From contig NZ_CP129382.1 in NCBI RefSeq assembly GCF_030435705.1, positions 2,108,001 to 2,172,000 of the forward strand: 64,000 nt of DNA, in the 5' to 3' direction. The notes under the pieces were generated by a model, which worked only from the letters and a program-made list of their open reading frames with translations, was not told where the DNA came from and did no database searches. This stretch comes from Rhizobium sp. SSA_523. GTDB lineage: Bacteria > Pseudomonadota > Alphaproteobacteria > Rhizobiales > Rhizobiaceae. Of the stretch, positions 27,935-36,672 are shown one piece after another. Positions within the stretch are counted from its first letter, which is position 1. Every line of letters starts with the position of its first letter. A program made the translations under genes and the position numbers.

Positions 27935-28010
27935 GGAGCAGGTCCAGCAAAAGTGTTTCAGCGTTTTTGCGTCCGGACTGCGGGAAATCCGGTTTTACCG
28001 GAAATGCTCT
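27935..28010 (+). repeat. Rhizobial intergenic repeat, copy 2
   Basis: It shares GAGCAGGTCCAGCAAAA, TTTTGCGTCCGGACTGCG and ACCGGAAATGCTCT with copy 1 but lacks about 30 bp of the middle. It lies between the His-rich protein gene and the sit promoter. Together the two direct copies bracket one gene. Confidence 0.7.
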
Positions 28011-28074
28011 GCGCCACCGCGGGCTTGGCCAGCCGATGGAGATCCGCATCGCGCCTGACACCACCGACAATTTC

Positions 28075-28142
28075 TGCGAATGATTTGCAATAGCATTGAC
28101 AAAGCCGTCGATCGCGGTAGCTTAGATTGCAAATGAGTTGCA
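28075..28142 (+). promoter_or_regulatory. sitA promoter flanked by two Mur/Fur-type boxes
   Basis: Box 1 TGCGAATGATTTGCA (28075-28089) and box 2 TGCAAATGAGTTGCA (28128-28142) each match the palindrome TGCAAAT-N-ATTTGCA with one mismatch. Between them is TTGACA (28096-28101), 16 bp, TAGCTT (28118-28123). Rhizobial sitABCD is known to be repressed by Mur (a Fur-family manganese sensor) through two such sites, so the arrangement fits. Sites are seen; the regulator is inferred. Confidence 0.75.
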
Positions 28143-28158
28143 AGAGAGGATAAAATCT

Positions 28159-29049
28159 GTGCGGAAGCTGCCTTTCGCTGCCCTGGCGATCGTCATGTCT
28201 GCGCTGTTTGCCGGTCCCGGCCTGGCGCAGGAGAAACCCAAGGTCGTGACGACCTTCACCATCATTGCCGACATGGCGAAGAATGTTGCGGGCGATGGGG
28301 CCGAGGTGGAGAGCATCACCAAGCCGGGCGCCGAGATCCACAATTACCAGCCGACGCCGCGCGACATATTGCGCGCCCGGGACGCTAACCTCGTGCTGCG
28401 CAACGGCCTGAACCTGGAGCAATGGTTCGAGAAATTCCTCGCCAATCTGGGCGACGTGCCAAGCGTGACGGTCTCCGACGGTGTCGAGCCCATGGCGATT
28501 GCCGGCGGCGCCTATCAAGGCAAGCCCAATCCGCATGCCTGGATGTCGCCCACCAACGGGCTGATCTATGTTGAGAACATCCGCAAGGCGCTCGCCGCGG
28601 TTGACCCTGCAAAGGCCGATCTCTACGCCGCCAATGCCAAGGCCTATTCGGACCAGATCAGGGCGGCGGTGCAGCCGATACGCGATCTTCTCGACCAACT
28701 GCCGGAAGATCGTCGCTGGCTTGTCACAAGCGAGGGCGCCTTCTCCTATCTCGCCCGCGATTTCGGCCTGAAGGAACTCTATCTCTGGCCGGTCAATGCC
28801 GACAGCCAGGGCACGCCGCAGCAGGTGAAGGCGGTGATCGATGCCATGCGCAGCAACCGGGTGAGCGTGATCTTTTCAGAAAGCACGGTCTCGCCCGATC
28901 CGGCCAACCAGGTGGCGCGTGAAACCGGGGCGAGCTATGGCGGCGTCCTCTATGTCGACAGCCTCAGCGATCCGGATGGCCCGGTGCCGACCTATCTCGA
29001 TCTGCTGAAGGTGACGACGCAGACGATTGCGAAAGGACTGGCGCAATGA
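28159..29049 (+). CDS. sitA: Manganese ABC transporter substrate-binding protein SitA
   Basis: A 296-residue periplasmic metal-binding protein of the ZnuA/TroA cluster. The GTG at 28159 has AGAGGA 8 nt upstream; a TTG seven codons earlier is less likely. A signal peptide ends near GLAQEK. Metal-ligand segments include [19 protein letters not shown], and the C-lobe Glu and Asp in FSESTVSPD and [10 protein letters not shown]. It lacks the His-rich loop common in zinc-specific ZnuA, favouring manganese. First gene of sitABCD behind Mur-type boxes. Confidence 0.92.
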   Translation: MRKLPFAALAIVMSALFAGPGLAQEKPKVVTTFTIIADMAKNVAGDGAEVESITKPGAEIHNYQPTPRDILRARDANLVLRNGLNLEQWFEKFLANLGDVPSVTVSDGVEPMAIAGGAYQGKPNPHAWMSPTNGLIYVENIRKALAAVDPAKADLYAANAKAYSDQIRAAVQPIRDLLDQLPEDRRWLVTSEGAFSYLARDFGLKELYLWPVNADSQGTPQQVKAVIDAMRSNRVSVIFSESTVSPDPANQVARETGASYGGVLYVDSLSDPDGPVPTYLDLLKVTTQTIAKGLAQ

Positions 29050-29951
29050 TGATGGGAAAGGTGAAGCCGCAACCTCTGGGGCTTGATGTCGCGGATGTCA
29101 CCGTCTCCTACCGCAATGGCCATACCGCGCTTCGCCATGCCAGCTTCCAGGTCCCCAAGGGCACGATTACCGGGCTGGTCGGTGTCAATGGTGCCGGAAA
29201 GTCGACCTTGTTCAAGGCCATCATGGGCTTTGTGCCTCTGTCCGGCGGTTCCGTTGAGATCCTCGGCATGCCGGCGCGTGAGGCGCTTCGCAAGAACCTT
29301 GTGGCCTATGTGCCGCAGGCGGAGGATGTCGACTGGAACTTCCCGGTTCTGGTCGAGGACGTGGTGATGATGGGCCGCTACGGTCACATGAACCTTTTGC
29401 GCATTCCCTCGCGCCGCGACCATGAGATGGTGACGCAGGCTCTGATGCGGGTGAATATGCAGGAGTTTCGCAAACGCCAGATCGGCGAATTGTCCGGCGG
29501 TCAGCGCAAACGCGTCTTTCTCGCCCGCGCATTGGCCCAGGAGGGCCAGGTTATCCTTCTCGACGAGCCCTTCACCGGTGTCGACGTGAAGACCGAGGAG
29601 CAGATCGTCGCGCTCTTGCGCTCGCTGCGCGACGAAGGCCGCGTCATGCTGGTCTCGACTCACAATCTCGGCAGTGTGCCGGAATTCTGCGATCGCACCG
29701 TCTTCGTCAAGGGCACGGTCATCGCCTATGGCCCGACGGAGGAGACATTTAACGAGGCCAATCTGGAAAAGGCGTTCGGCGGCGTGCTCCGCCATTTCAT
29801 ACTCGGCGGCACGGATCTGCATGACGACGAGGATGGACGCCATGTGCGCGTCATCACCGATGACGAGCGGCCCTATGTGACCTATGGCGCAGCCAGCAAT
29901 CCGCCGCGGCCGGCTCCAGCGGAAAAAACCCATGCTCCAGACGCTTCTTGA
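29046..29951 (+). CDS. sitB: Manganese ABC transporter ATP-binding protein SitB
   Basis: A 301-residue ATPase with Walker [10 protein letters not shown] at residues 46-54, signature LSGGQRKR and Walker [13 protein letters not shown]. It drives manganese (possibly iron) uptake through SitC/SitD. The start overlaps the sitA stop by 4 bp within an ATGATGATG run, so the first, second or third ATG may be used. The C-terminal ~45 residues extend beyond the ATPase core and are Pro/Ala-rich. Confidence 0.93.
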   Translation: MMMGKVKPQPLGLDVADVTVSYRNGHTALRHASFQVPKGTITGLVGVNGAGKSTLFKAIMGFVPLSGGSVEILGMPAREALRKNLVAYVPQAEDVDWNFPVLVEDVVMMGRYGHMNLLRIPSRRDHEMVTQALMRVNMQEFRKRQIGELSGGQRKRVFLARALAQEGQVILLDEPFTGVDVKTEEQIVALLRSLRDEGRVMLVSTHNLGSVPEFCDRTVFVKGTVIAYGPTEETFNEANLEKAFGGVLRHFILGGTDLHDDEDGRHVRVITDDERPYVTYGAASNPPRPAPAEKTHAPDAS

Positions 29952-30792
29952 ACCCTTCACTTACGGCTACATGCTGAATGCCATCTGGGTGAGCAGCCTT
30001 GTCGGCTGTGTCTGCGGCTTTCTTTCGGCCTATCTGATGCTCAAGGGCTGGTCGCTGATCGGCGATGCCCTGTCCCATGCCATCGTGCCGGGCGTTGCCG
30101 GCGCCTATATGCTGGGCCTGCCCTTCGCGCTCGGCGCCTTCCTGTCCGGCGGATTGGCGGCGGCGGCCATGCTCTTCCTCAACCAGCGCACCCGCCTGCG
30201 GGAGGATGCGATCATAGGCCTGATCTTCACCTCCTTTTTCGGCCTTGGCCTGTTCATGGTCTCGCTTTCCCCGACATCGGTGAACATCCAGACGATCGTG
30301 CTCGGCAATATCCTTGCCATCACGCCGGAGGATACCTTGCAGCTCGTCCTCATCGGCGGCATCAGCCTGCTCGTGCTTGCCCTGAAATGGAAGGACCTGA
30401 TGGTCACCTTCTTCGACGAGAGCCATGCCCGCACGATCGGCCTGCGGCCGGACCTTCTGAAACTCATCTTCTTCACGCTGCTGGCCGCCTCCACCGTGGC
30501 GGCCCTCCAGACGGTGGGCGCTTTCCTGGTGGTGGCCATGGTGGTGACGCCGGGCGCCACCGCCTATCTCCTGACCGACCGGTTCCAGCGCCTGATCCTG
30601 CTGGCTGCCGGCATCGGTGCCGCGACGAGCTTTTTCGGCGCCTATGCCAGCTATTTCCTCAATGGGGCCACCGGCGGCATCATCGTCGTGCTGCAGACGC
30701 TGATCTTCCTGATCGCCTTCATCTTTGCTCCGCGCCACGGGCTGCTCGCCTCCCGGCGGCGCCGGGCCAATGCGCTGGAGGAGCCGGCATGA
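29932..30792 (+). CDS. sitC: Manganese ABC transporter permease SitC
   Basis: A 286-residue ABC-3 family permease with about eight hydrophobic helices. Characteristic stretches are [19 protein letters not shown] and [20 protein letters not shown]. The ATG at 29932 lies inside the end of sitB (20-bp overlap); it fits family N-termini better than an ATG 16 codons upstream. It pairs with SitD to form the channel. Confidence 0.92.
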   Translation: MLQTLLEPFTYGYMLNAIWVSSLVGCVCGFLSAYLMLKGWSLIGDALSHAIVPGVAGAYMLGLPFALGAFLSGGLAAAAMLFLNQRTRLREDAIIGLIFTSFFGLGLFMVSLSPTSVNIQTIVLGNILAITPEDTLQLVLIGGISLLVLALKWKDLMVTFFDESHARTIGLRPDLLKLIFFTLLAASTVAALQTVGAFLVVAMVVTPGATAYLLTDRFQRLILLAAGIGAATSFFGAYASYFLNGATGGIIVVLQTLIFLIAFIFAPRHGLLASRRRRANALEEPA

Positions 30793-31640
30793 GTATTTAT
30801 GTCGAGCTTGCCCTGCTGCCCTTCCAGCTTCCCTTCATGCAATATGCCTTCCTGATCACCGCGATGATCGCCGTGCCAATGGCCATGCTGTCCTGCTTTC
30901 TCGTGCTGAAGGGCTGGTCGCTGATGGGCGATGCCGTTTCCCACGCGGTGCTTCCGGGCGTGGTGCTTGCCTATATGCTGTCGCTGCCGCTCGGGCTTGG
31001 CGCCTTCCTGGCCGGCCTGGTCTGTGCGCTGGCGACGGGCTATGTGAAGGAGAACAGCCGCATCAAGGAAGATACCGTGCTCGGCATCATCTTTTCCGGC
31101 ATGTTCGGCCTCGGCCTGGTGATGTTCGTGGCCGTTAAGAGCGATGTGCATCTCGACCATATCCTGTTCGGTGACATGCTCGGCATCGCGCCCCGCGATC
31201 TCATCGAGACGGGCCTCATGGCGCTCGCCTGCGTGCTTTTTCTCGGCATCCTGCGCAAAGACCTGCTGCTGCACGCTTTCGACCCGCAGCACGCGCAGGC
31301 CATCGGCTTGGCGGTCAAGCTTTTGCATTATGGCCTGCTGACGGCACTTTCGCTCACCGTGGTGGCCGCCCTCACAGCCGTCGGCATCATCCTCTCGGTT
31401 GCTTTCCTGGTGGCGCCGGGCGCCATCGCCTTTCTGCTGACGCGGCAGTTTCATGCCATGATGCTCGTTGCCATCGGCGTCGCGCTCGGCTGCAGCCTCG
31501 TCGGGATCTGGCTCAGCTTCCTGATCGACAGCGCCCCCGCCCCCACCATCGTGCTCATGATGACGGCGGTGTTTGTCGTGGCCTTTGTTCGCGAAACATG
31601 GTTATCATCCAGAAGACGCGTGGCCGAAACACTGAGATGA
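30789..31640 (+). CDS. sitD: Manganese ABC transporter permease SitD
   Basis: A 283-residue ABC-3 family permease, a paralogue of SitC (both contain LKGWSLxGDAxSHAxxPG). The ATG at 30789 overlaps the sitC stop by 4 bp (ATGA), so the four sit genes are translationally coupled. The second conserved block is VGIILSVAFLVAPGAIAFLL. The last residues are basic, as is usual for the cytoplasmic tail. A RusA-like frame begins 6 bp after the stop. Confidence 0.92.
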   Translation: MSIYVELALLPFQLPFMQYAFLITAMIAVPMAMLSCFLVLKGWSLMGDAVSHAVLPGVVLAYMLSLPLGLGAFLAGLVCALATGYVKENSRIKEDTVLGIIFSGMFGLGLVMFVAVKSDVHLDHILFGDMLGIAPRDLIETGLMALACVLFLGILRKDLLLHAFDPQHAQAIGLAVKLLHYGLLTALSLTVVAALTAVGIILSVAFLVAPGAIAFLLTRQFHAMMLVAIGVALGCSLVGIWLSFLIDSAPAPTIVLMMTAVFVVAFVRETWLSSRRRVAETLR

Positions 31641-31646
31641 TGCGGG

Positions 31647-32069
31647 ATGTGGCCCGAGCTTCCATTCGAATTCTTGATCGAGGGAACGGCTGTCAGTCAG
31701 CAGGGATCACCGCAGGCGAAAGAAAACTGGAAGGCAACGATCCGCAATGCAGCCAGACGCGCCCTGCCGGAAGGATCGTGGCTGATCACCGAAGCCGTTG
31801 CAGTTACAATCTTCCTGTTTCCTCGGGCTGAAATGCAAGGCGACATCGACAACCGGGTAAAGCCGATCCTGGACGCGATGATCGCCTGTGTTTACAGCGA
31901 TGACGCTCTGGTTGAGCGCATCGTGGTGCAGAAGTTCGAACCTTAAAGACTCTTTGCGTTCCATAATCCCTCCGCGGTTTTGTCCACTGCATTGGACGGG
32001 CCCTTTCCGGTGGTCTATATTCGGATCACGGATAACCTGCACGAGGATCTGGCAACATGGGTAGTATAG
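31647..32069 (+). pseudogene. RusA-family Holliday junction resolvase-like gene interrupted by an in-frame TAA
   Basis: Codons 1-99 encode a RusA-like protein: PFEFLIEGTAVSQQ at the start, then GDIDNRVKPILDAM (Asp66, Asp68, Lys72) and YSDDALV (Asp85/Asp86), matching the acidic catalytic residues of RusA. A TAA at 31944-31946 stops the frame after VVQKFEP. The same frame then continues 40 more codons (RLFAFHNPSAVLSTALDG...YIRITDNLHEDLA) that look like the missing C-terminus, ending TAG at 32067-32069. So this is either a recent nonsense mutation, a read-through or a truncated but active 99-residue form, since the catalytic residues precede the stop. The restored frame overlaps the next gene by 13 bp. 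Confidence 0.65.
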
Positions 32070-32680
32070 CTTCCGCCGATACGGGCGCCCTATCCGCTAT
32101 GTCGGGTCGATGGGAGAAGCTCGGTTATACGCTCATCATCGCGCCGGATCCGGACGAACTTCCAGACTTCCTGCGTCAACTAAAACCCCAGGCGATCGGG
32201 ATCAATCGCGCACCGAAGCTGGCAATCTTCGTGGTGCGCGCGCAAAGTCGAACCAGCGAGGTCAGGCTCGCCCAGTTGCGGAGCGTCTTCGAAGCGCATC
32301 CCGATTGGACGCTGGAGGTTGTCTATGACACGCAGGAAACGATCGCACTCGAACGCGTGGCACAGGGCGAATTGCAGAGCGCAATCAGCAGCCTTGAAGG
32401 TCTTGCCCCCGTCGAACCGCGCGCAGCCGTCCTCCTGGGATGGAGTGTAATCGAAGCAGCAACCCGGCGGCTCGAACCCGAATTGGCTGATCGGAGTTTG
32501 ACCCCCACCTCGCTGGTCGACCTGCTGATTTCCAGCGGCCACCTGGAGCAGCGGGACGGGGGGCCGATGCGGCGGCTTGCGCATTTGCGCAATGCGCTTG
32601 CGCATGGACAGATCGACACGATCCCGGCGGCTACCGACATTGATTATCTGGTCGCAACCGCAAAGCGACTGGCGGCATAA
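32057..32680 (+). CDS. Protein with REase-like N-domain and HEPN-like C-terminus, partner of the RusA-like gene
   Basis: A 207-residue soluble protein. Residues 20-92 look like a small restriction-endonuclease-like fold (GYTLIIAPDPDELPDFLRQLKPQAIGI...LAIFVV), but where an ExK catalytic motif would be expected the sequence is IFVVR, so nuclease activity is doubtful. The C-terminal part is helical and ends with RNALAHG (Arg178-x4-His183), the R-x4-6-H pattern of HEPN RNases. Fold assignments are by eye. The start lies inside the restored C-terminus of the RusA-like gene, implying they were one translation unit. A toxin or defence role is possible but unproven. Confidence 0.6.
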   Translation: MGSIASADTGALSAMSGRWEKLGYTLIIAPDPDELPDFLRQLKPQAIGINRAPKLAIFVVRAQSRTSEVRLAQLRSVFEAHPDWTLEVVYDTQETIALERVAQGELQSAISSLEGLAPVEPRAAVLLGWSVIEAATRRLEPELADRSLTPTSLVDLLISSGHLEQRDGGPMRRLAHLRNALAHGQIDTIPAATDIDYLVATAKRLAA

Positions 32681-32712
32681 AAACGGCCCGCCTCCGGTCG
32701 GGAGGCGAGCCA
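32678..32712 (-). terminator. Rho-independent terminator of tal
   Basis: On the minus strand GGCTCGCCTCC and GGAGGCGGGCC pair around a short loop, followed by GTTTTTA. It starts about 45 bp after the tal stop codon and overlaps the stop codon of the convergent gene. Confidence 0.8.
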
Positions 32713-32756
32713 TCAAGAAGCGAGCCGCTATCGGCTGGATTTCAAGGAGCGGCGGC

Positions 32757-33716
32757 TCAGGCGGCGGCCAGTTCCTTCTTCACCATCTCGCGCAGGGCCA
32801 CCAGATCCTTGGCGAAGGAGCGGATGCCTTCGGACAGCTTTTCCGTCGCCATGGCGTCTTCGTTGAGCATCCAGCGGAACGATTTCTCGTCAATGGGCTG
32901 GAAAGGATCTTCGGTGATGTTGTCCGGCGAGAGCTTGCGCTCCAGCGTGCCTTCGGCCTTGTCCAGCTCGTCGAGCAGCGCCGGGCTGATCGTCAGCCGA
33001 TCGCAGCCCGCCAGCGCCTCGATTTCCCCGGCATTGCGGAAGGACGCGCCCATGACGATCGTTCCGATGCCGTTCGCCTTGTAGTAATTGTAGATCTGGC
33101 GGACGGAGATGACGCCCGGATCCGTCTCGGAGGTGTAATCCTCACCGGTCGACTTCTTGTACCAGTCGAGGATGCGCCCGACGAAGGGCGAGATGAGGAA
33201 GGCCTTGGCATCGGCGCAGGCAATGGCCTGGGCCTTGGAGAAGAGCAGCGTCAGGTTGCAGTCGATGCCTTCCGTCTGCAGCACTTCCGCCGCCTTGATC
33301 CCTTCCCAGGTCGAAGCGAGCTTGATCAGGATCCGGTCCCGTTCAATGCCGCGCTCTTTGTAGGCGGCGATGATGCCATGCGCCTTGGCGATCGAGGCTT
33401 GCGTATCGAAGGAGAGGTCCGCATCGACTTCCGTCGAGACGCGGCCGGGAACCAGTTCGGCGAGCGCCGCCCCTACCGAAATTGCCAGCCGGTCGGCCAC
33501 GGCGGCCACCACGGCATCCGATGTGCCGGACTGGCTCTTGCCCCAGCTGATGGCTTCCTTGACGCGATCGGCAAAGACCGGCGTGCCGAGCGCCTTCAGA
33601 ACGATTGTCGGATTGGTGGTGCAATCCACCGGCTTCAGCCGTGCCACGGCCTCGATATCGCCGGTATCGGCAACGACCGTGGTCATGGAACGCAATTGTT
33701 CAAGCTTGGAGGCCAT
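32757..33716 (-). CDS. tal: Transaldolase
   Basis: A 319-residue TalB-type enzyme of the pentose phosphate pathway, exchanging a dihydroxyacetone unit between sedoheptulose 7-phosphate and glyceraldehyde 3-phosphate. The Schiff-base lysine is Lys132 in [13 protein letters not shown], the same number as in E. coli TalB; CTTNPT near residue 32 and the VGRILDWYK segment are also conserved. GAGGA precedes the ATG. Transcribed alone with its own terminator. Confidence 0.96.
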   Translation of the reverse strand: MASKLEQLRSMTTVVADTGDIEAVARLKPVDCTTNPTIVLKALGTPVFADRVKEAISWGKSQSGTSDAVVAAVADRLAISVGAALAELVPGRVSTEVDADLSFDTQASIAKAHGIIAAYKERGIERDRILIKLASTWEGIKAAEVLQTEGIDCNLTLLFSKAQAIACADAKAFLISPFVGRILDWYKKSTGEDYTSETDPGVISVRQIYNYYKANGIGTIVMGASFRNAGEIEALAGCDRLTISPALLDELDKAEGTLERKLSPDNITEDPFQPIDEKSFRWMLNEDAMATEKLSEGIRSFAKDLVALREMVKKELAAA

Positions 33717-33895
33717 CGAAATTCCTCAAGGGTTCGGGTCACGCGGGATCGACGAAATCTCATCCTCCCTTACCCACCATATCTGCGTGCCAGGCGGCGA
33801 ATGTCAAGGACATTTGCTGATCACGTTTGACAATTGTTCCATCGCTGACGATAGTGGGGTGAATATATGGACTAACGAACCCGGACCCCGACCGC

Positions 33896-34867
33896 TTGGC
33901 GAAACTCAGACGCGACACCCATCTGGCCTATTCCGAAGCTGCTTCGCTGCGGCTTCGCGCTGCCTGGCTCTATTACAACCAGGGTCTGACACAGAAGGAC
34001 GTGGCCGAGAAGCTCGGCGTCAGCCGTTCCACGGTCATCCGCATGCTGGACGAGGCCGTCAAGCGCGCCGAAGTACAGATCTGGATCAGCGAGGGGATCG
34101 AAGACTGTTTCGATCTGGCCATCCGGCTGGAAAGCACGTTCGGGCTGGACGAGGCCGTGGTCGTCCCCTCCCCGCCGGGTGGCGAAGCCGGCGCGATCGC
34201 CAAGGCCGTCGGCCTGGCGCTCGGTCAGTTCCTGAGCGAGGTGGTAACCAATGACATGACGATCGGGGTCGGCTGGGGCCGCACCATGACGGCCTCGCTT
34301 TCGGGATTTCGCCCGCCCCGCCGCGAAAACTGCAAGGTCGTCTCGCTCTTGGGCGGCATTGTCGCGGTGCATCAGACCAATCCCATCGATTATACCTGGC
34401 GCCTGGCCAGCCAGCTCGGGGCCGAATGCTACATGTTTCTGGCCCCGCTTCTGGTGGACTCGGTGCAGACCAAGCGGGCGCTGATCGAGGAATGCGGACT
34501 GAAGACGCTCTACGACCTTGCCGAAGATCTCGATCTCGCCATCGTCTCCTGCGGCGATATCGGCCCGCACTCTACCTCGCTGTCGGAAGGTTTCATCAGC
34601 CGTGAAACGCTGCGGGAGCTGGTGGATCAGGGCTGCGTCTGCGACACCATGTTCAACTTCCTCGACGCCAACGGCCATACGGTCGATCACCCGATCAACG
34701 AGCGGGTCATGTCGATCGATCTCGACACGCTGAAGAAGGCCCGGCACATCGTTCTGTCCTCCGGTGGGGCGCATCGCGCACAGGCCATTCGTGCCACGAT
34801 CCGGCGCATCGGCTGCAACACGCTGATCACGGATGAGGCGGCGGCACGGGAGTTGTTGCGGATGTGA
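33896..34867 (+). CDS. SorC/DeoR-type sugar-binding transcriptional regulator
   Basis: A 323-residue protein. The N-terminal HTH (LTQKDVAEKLGVSRSTVIRMLDEA, about residues 30-55) is followed by a sugar-binding domain of the SorC type with GVGWGRTM, SLLGGIVA and a C-terminal LSSGGAHRAQAIRA segment. These regulators sense phosphorylated sugars. The first available start in frame is TTG at 33896, with a weak ribosome site; a stop lies 36 bp upstream, so no longer form is possible. It points away from tal, leaving a 179-bp divergent region, so tal or a distant sugar operon may be its target. Confidence 0.85.
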   Translation: MAKLRRDTHLAYSEAASLRLRAAWLYYNQGLTQKDVAEKLGVSRSTVIRMLDEAVKRAEVQIWISEGIEDCFDLAIRLESTFGLDEAVVVPSPPGGEAGAIAKAVGLALGQFLSEVVTNDMTIGVGWGRTMTASLSGFRPPRRENCKVVSLLGGIVAVHQTNPIDYTWRLASQLGAECYMFLAPLLVDSVQTKRALIEECGLKTLYDLAEDLDLAIVSCGDIGPHSTSLSEGFISRETLRELVDQGCVCDTMFNFLDANGHTVDHPINERVMSIDLDTLKKARHIVLSSGGAHRAQAIRATIRRIGCNTLITDEAAARELLRM

Positions 34868-34877
34868 CAGACGGCGG

Positions 34878-35255
34878 TCAGTCGGGCAAATCATCGCCGA
34901 AATCCGACGGAAGATGCCGGCTTGGCTCCATCGCGTCATGGAGAAACCGACCTATCCCAACAAGATCCGCCCGGATTGGCCGGAACAGGATCAGGTGGCG
35001 CGGCCTGCGTACCAATCCGCTATCGGAGCGAGCCCGTTCGCGGCTATGGCGCAGATGATAGCTCCAAATATCCGGTCCTATCTCCGGACGGGGTACAGCG
35101 CCTATCCGCCGGCAGTCAGATCCGAGGTCCCGAAGAGCCGTGACAATAAGCCGCTCATAGCGCAGGGAGGCATCTTGCCCAAACATCTCGCGCGTTGTCG
35201 CCAATATTTCGCTGATGTCATTGGCAGCTGCAAAGGAAAGCCGGATCTCGGCCAT
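34878..35255 (-). CDS. ParE/RelE-superfamily toxin
   Basis: A 125-residue protein of the plasmid-stabilisation toxin type, beginning MAEIRLSFAAANDISEILATT, with the central SCRRIGAVPRPEIGPDIWSYHLRHSRER and the strand LILFRPI typical of the ParE fold. ParE toxins poison DNA gyrase. Its ATG lies 5 bp after the antitoxin stop, so the pair is cotranscribed and coupled. It ends 10 bp from the convergent SorC-type gene. Confidence 0.82.
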   Translation of the reverse strand: MAEIRLSFAAANDISEILATTREMFGQDASLRYERLIVTALRDLGSDCRRIGAVPRPEIGPDIWSYHLRHSRERARSDSGLVRRPRHLILFRPIRADLVGIGRFLHDAMEPSRHLPSDFGDDLPD

Positions 35256-35260
35256 TTGCT

Positions 35261-35554
35261 TTAGCCGCTCGAGCGCTTCATCCGCTCTTGAGGCGATAGG
35301 CCGAGACGAGCCACATAGGTGCCAAGCTCTTCTGAAGGAATGTCAACGAACCGACCCTCGTCAAGGTCATCGAAACCATGCTGGGCGGCCTTTTGCAGCG
35401 CGCCGAGCTTCGCGGCATCATGCTCTTCCTGACGCTCGATCAGCCGCAAGCCCTCACCCAGAACTTCACTGGCGTTCTGAAAGCGTCCGGACTGCACCAG
35501 TCTCTCGATCGTCTCTTGCTGGTGATCGGTCAGTACGACACGTCGCGTCGGCAT
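35261..35554 (-). CDS. ParD-type antitoxin
   Basis: A 97-residue protein with a ribbon-helix-helix start (MPTRRVVLTDHQQETIERLVQSGRFQNASEVL split over the first 32 residues), as in CC2985/ParD antitoxins, followed by a charged helical tail that would wrap the toxin. The ATG at 35554 has GGAG 9 nt upstream; an in-frame extension of 32 codons is not supported. ParD would neutralise the adjacent toxin and autorepress the pair. Confidence 0.83.
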   Translation of the reverse strand: MPTRRVVLTDHQQETIERLVQSGRFQNASEVLGEGLRLIERQEEHDAAKLGALQKAAQHGFDDLDEGRFVDIPSEELGTYVARLGLSPQERMKRSSG

Positions 35555-35698
35555 GGCGGCATCTCCAAAGGTGTTAATACGATGTCGATCAATCCGTGAG
35601 GTCAAGGCAGGTGGAAAGCAGATGTGATAATCACTGCACCTCTGCATCATACAGCCGGATCATCGAGCCTGCCAAGGGCGGATAGCCAATATGCCAGT

Positions 35699-36583
35699 TC
35701 ACATCCGCCCGGCCTCCCAGCCCAGGATGGCGCGCTTGCGCGTCAGTCCCCAGTGATAGCCGGTGAGCGCGCCGCTCTTGCCGAGCGCCCTATGGCAGGG
35801 CACCACGAAGGAGATGGGATTGCGGCCGATCGCGGCACCCACCGCGCGGCTGGCTGTCGGCTGGCCGATGTCGCGCGCCACGTCGGAATAGGTCACGGCC
35901 CGGCCGAAGGGAATTTTCAGCAGGCTTTGCCAGACCCGCACCTGGAAGTCCGAACCGATCAGGACGACCCGCAAGGGTTCGCGGGACGACCAGCGGCCGG
36001 GATCGAAGACGCGCGCGATAAAGGGAGACGTTGCCGGCTGATCGGCCACATACTGCGCATTCGGCCAGCGTTTCGCCATGTCCTCGAAACAGGCCCCGCG
36101 ACCGCCCTCGTCATCGGCGAAGGCCAGTCCCGCCAGGCCGCGATCGGTTGCCATGACCAAAGCCAGGCCGAAGGGAGAGGGATGGAAGCCGTAGCGGATG
36201 ACAAGCCCGCCGCCCTTTGCCTTCCATTCGCCCGGGCTCATGGCCTCATGCGTGACGAACAGGTCATGCAGCCGTCCCGGTCCCGACAGGCCGAGTTCGA
36301 ACGAGGTTTCCAGCAGCGGCAGCTGTTCCTCGCCCAGAAGGCGCTTGGCATGATCCAGCGTCACCGCCTGGAGAAAGGCCTTTGGCGACAAGCCGGCCCA
36401 GCGGGTGAAGACCTTCTGCAGCTGCGTGGGCGACCGGCCAAGTTCGGCGGCAATCCGCTCCAGCGAGGGCTGGTCGCGGTAATCGAGCGTGATGAGTTCG
36501 ATCACCCGGCTGACGATGGCATAGTCCTCGCCGTCCGGCGTGATGTCGGTTGCACAATCGGGTGCGGGCGAAACGGCATTCAT
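35699..36583 (-). CDS. Ada-like AraC-HTH / O6-methylguanine-DNA methyltransferase
   Basis: A 294-residue two-domain protein. An AraC-type HTH occupies residues 25-120 (LERIAAELGRSPTQLQKVFTRWAG), and the methyltransferase domain has the acceptor cysteine in VPCHRALG (Cys263) with YSDVARDIGQPTASRAVGAAIGRNP before it. It repairs O6-alkylguanine by irreversible transfer to Cys263. The N-terminal zinc domain of E. coli Ada (methylphosphotriester sensor) is absent, so methylation-triggered activation by that route is not expected. Transcribed alone. Confidence 0.92.
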   Translation of the reverse strand: MNAVSPAPDCATDITPDGEDYAIVSRVIELITLDYRDQPSLERIAAELGRSPTQLQKVFTRWAGLSPKAFLQAVTLDHAKRLLGEEQLPLLETSFELGLSGPGRLHDLFVTHEAMSPGEWKAKGGGLVIRYGFHPSPFGLALVMATDRGLAGLAFADDEGGRGACFEDMAKRWPNAQYVADQPATSPFIARVFDPGRWSSREPLRVVLIGSDFQVRVWQSLLKIPFGRAVTYSDVARDIGQPTASRAVGAAIGRNPISFVVPCHRALGKSGALTGYHWGLTRKRAILGWEAGRM

Positions 36584-36672
36584 GGGCAGATCCTCTCAAT
36601 GGCGAAAATCTCCCATGATGCGGGAAGAGATGCCACCCGATTCTTGCCCAGGAGCGACAAACTTGGCCCGCC

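Noticed and set aside
28138..28158. TTG start for sitA seven codons before the chosen GTG
   Set aside because: It lies inside Mur box 2 and has no ribosome site, while the GTG at 28159 has AGAGGA at good spacing.
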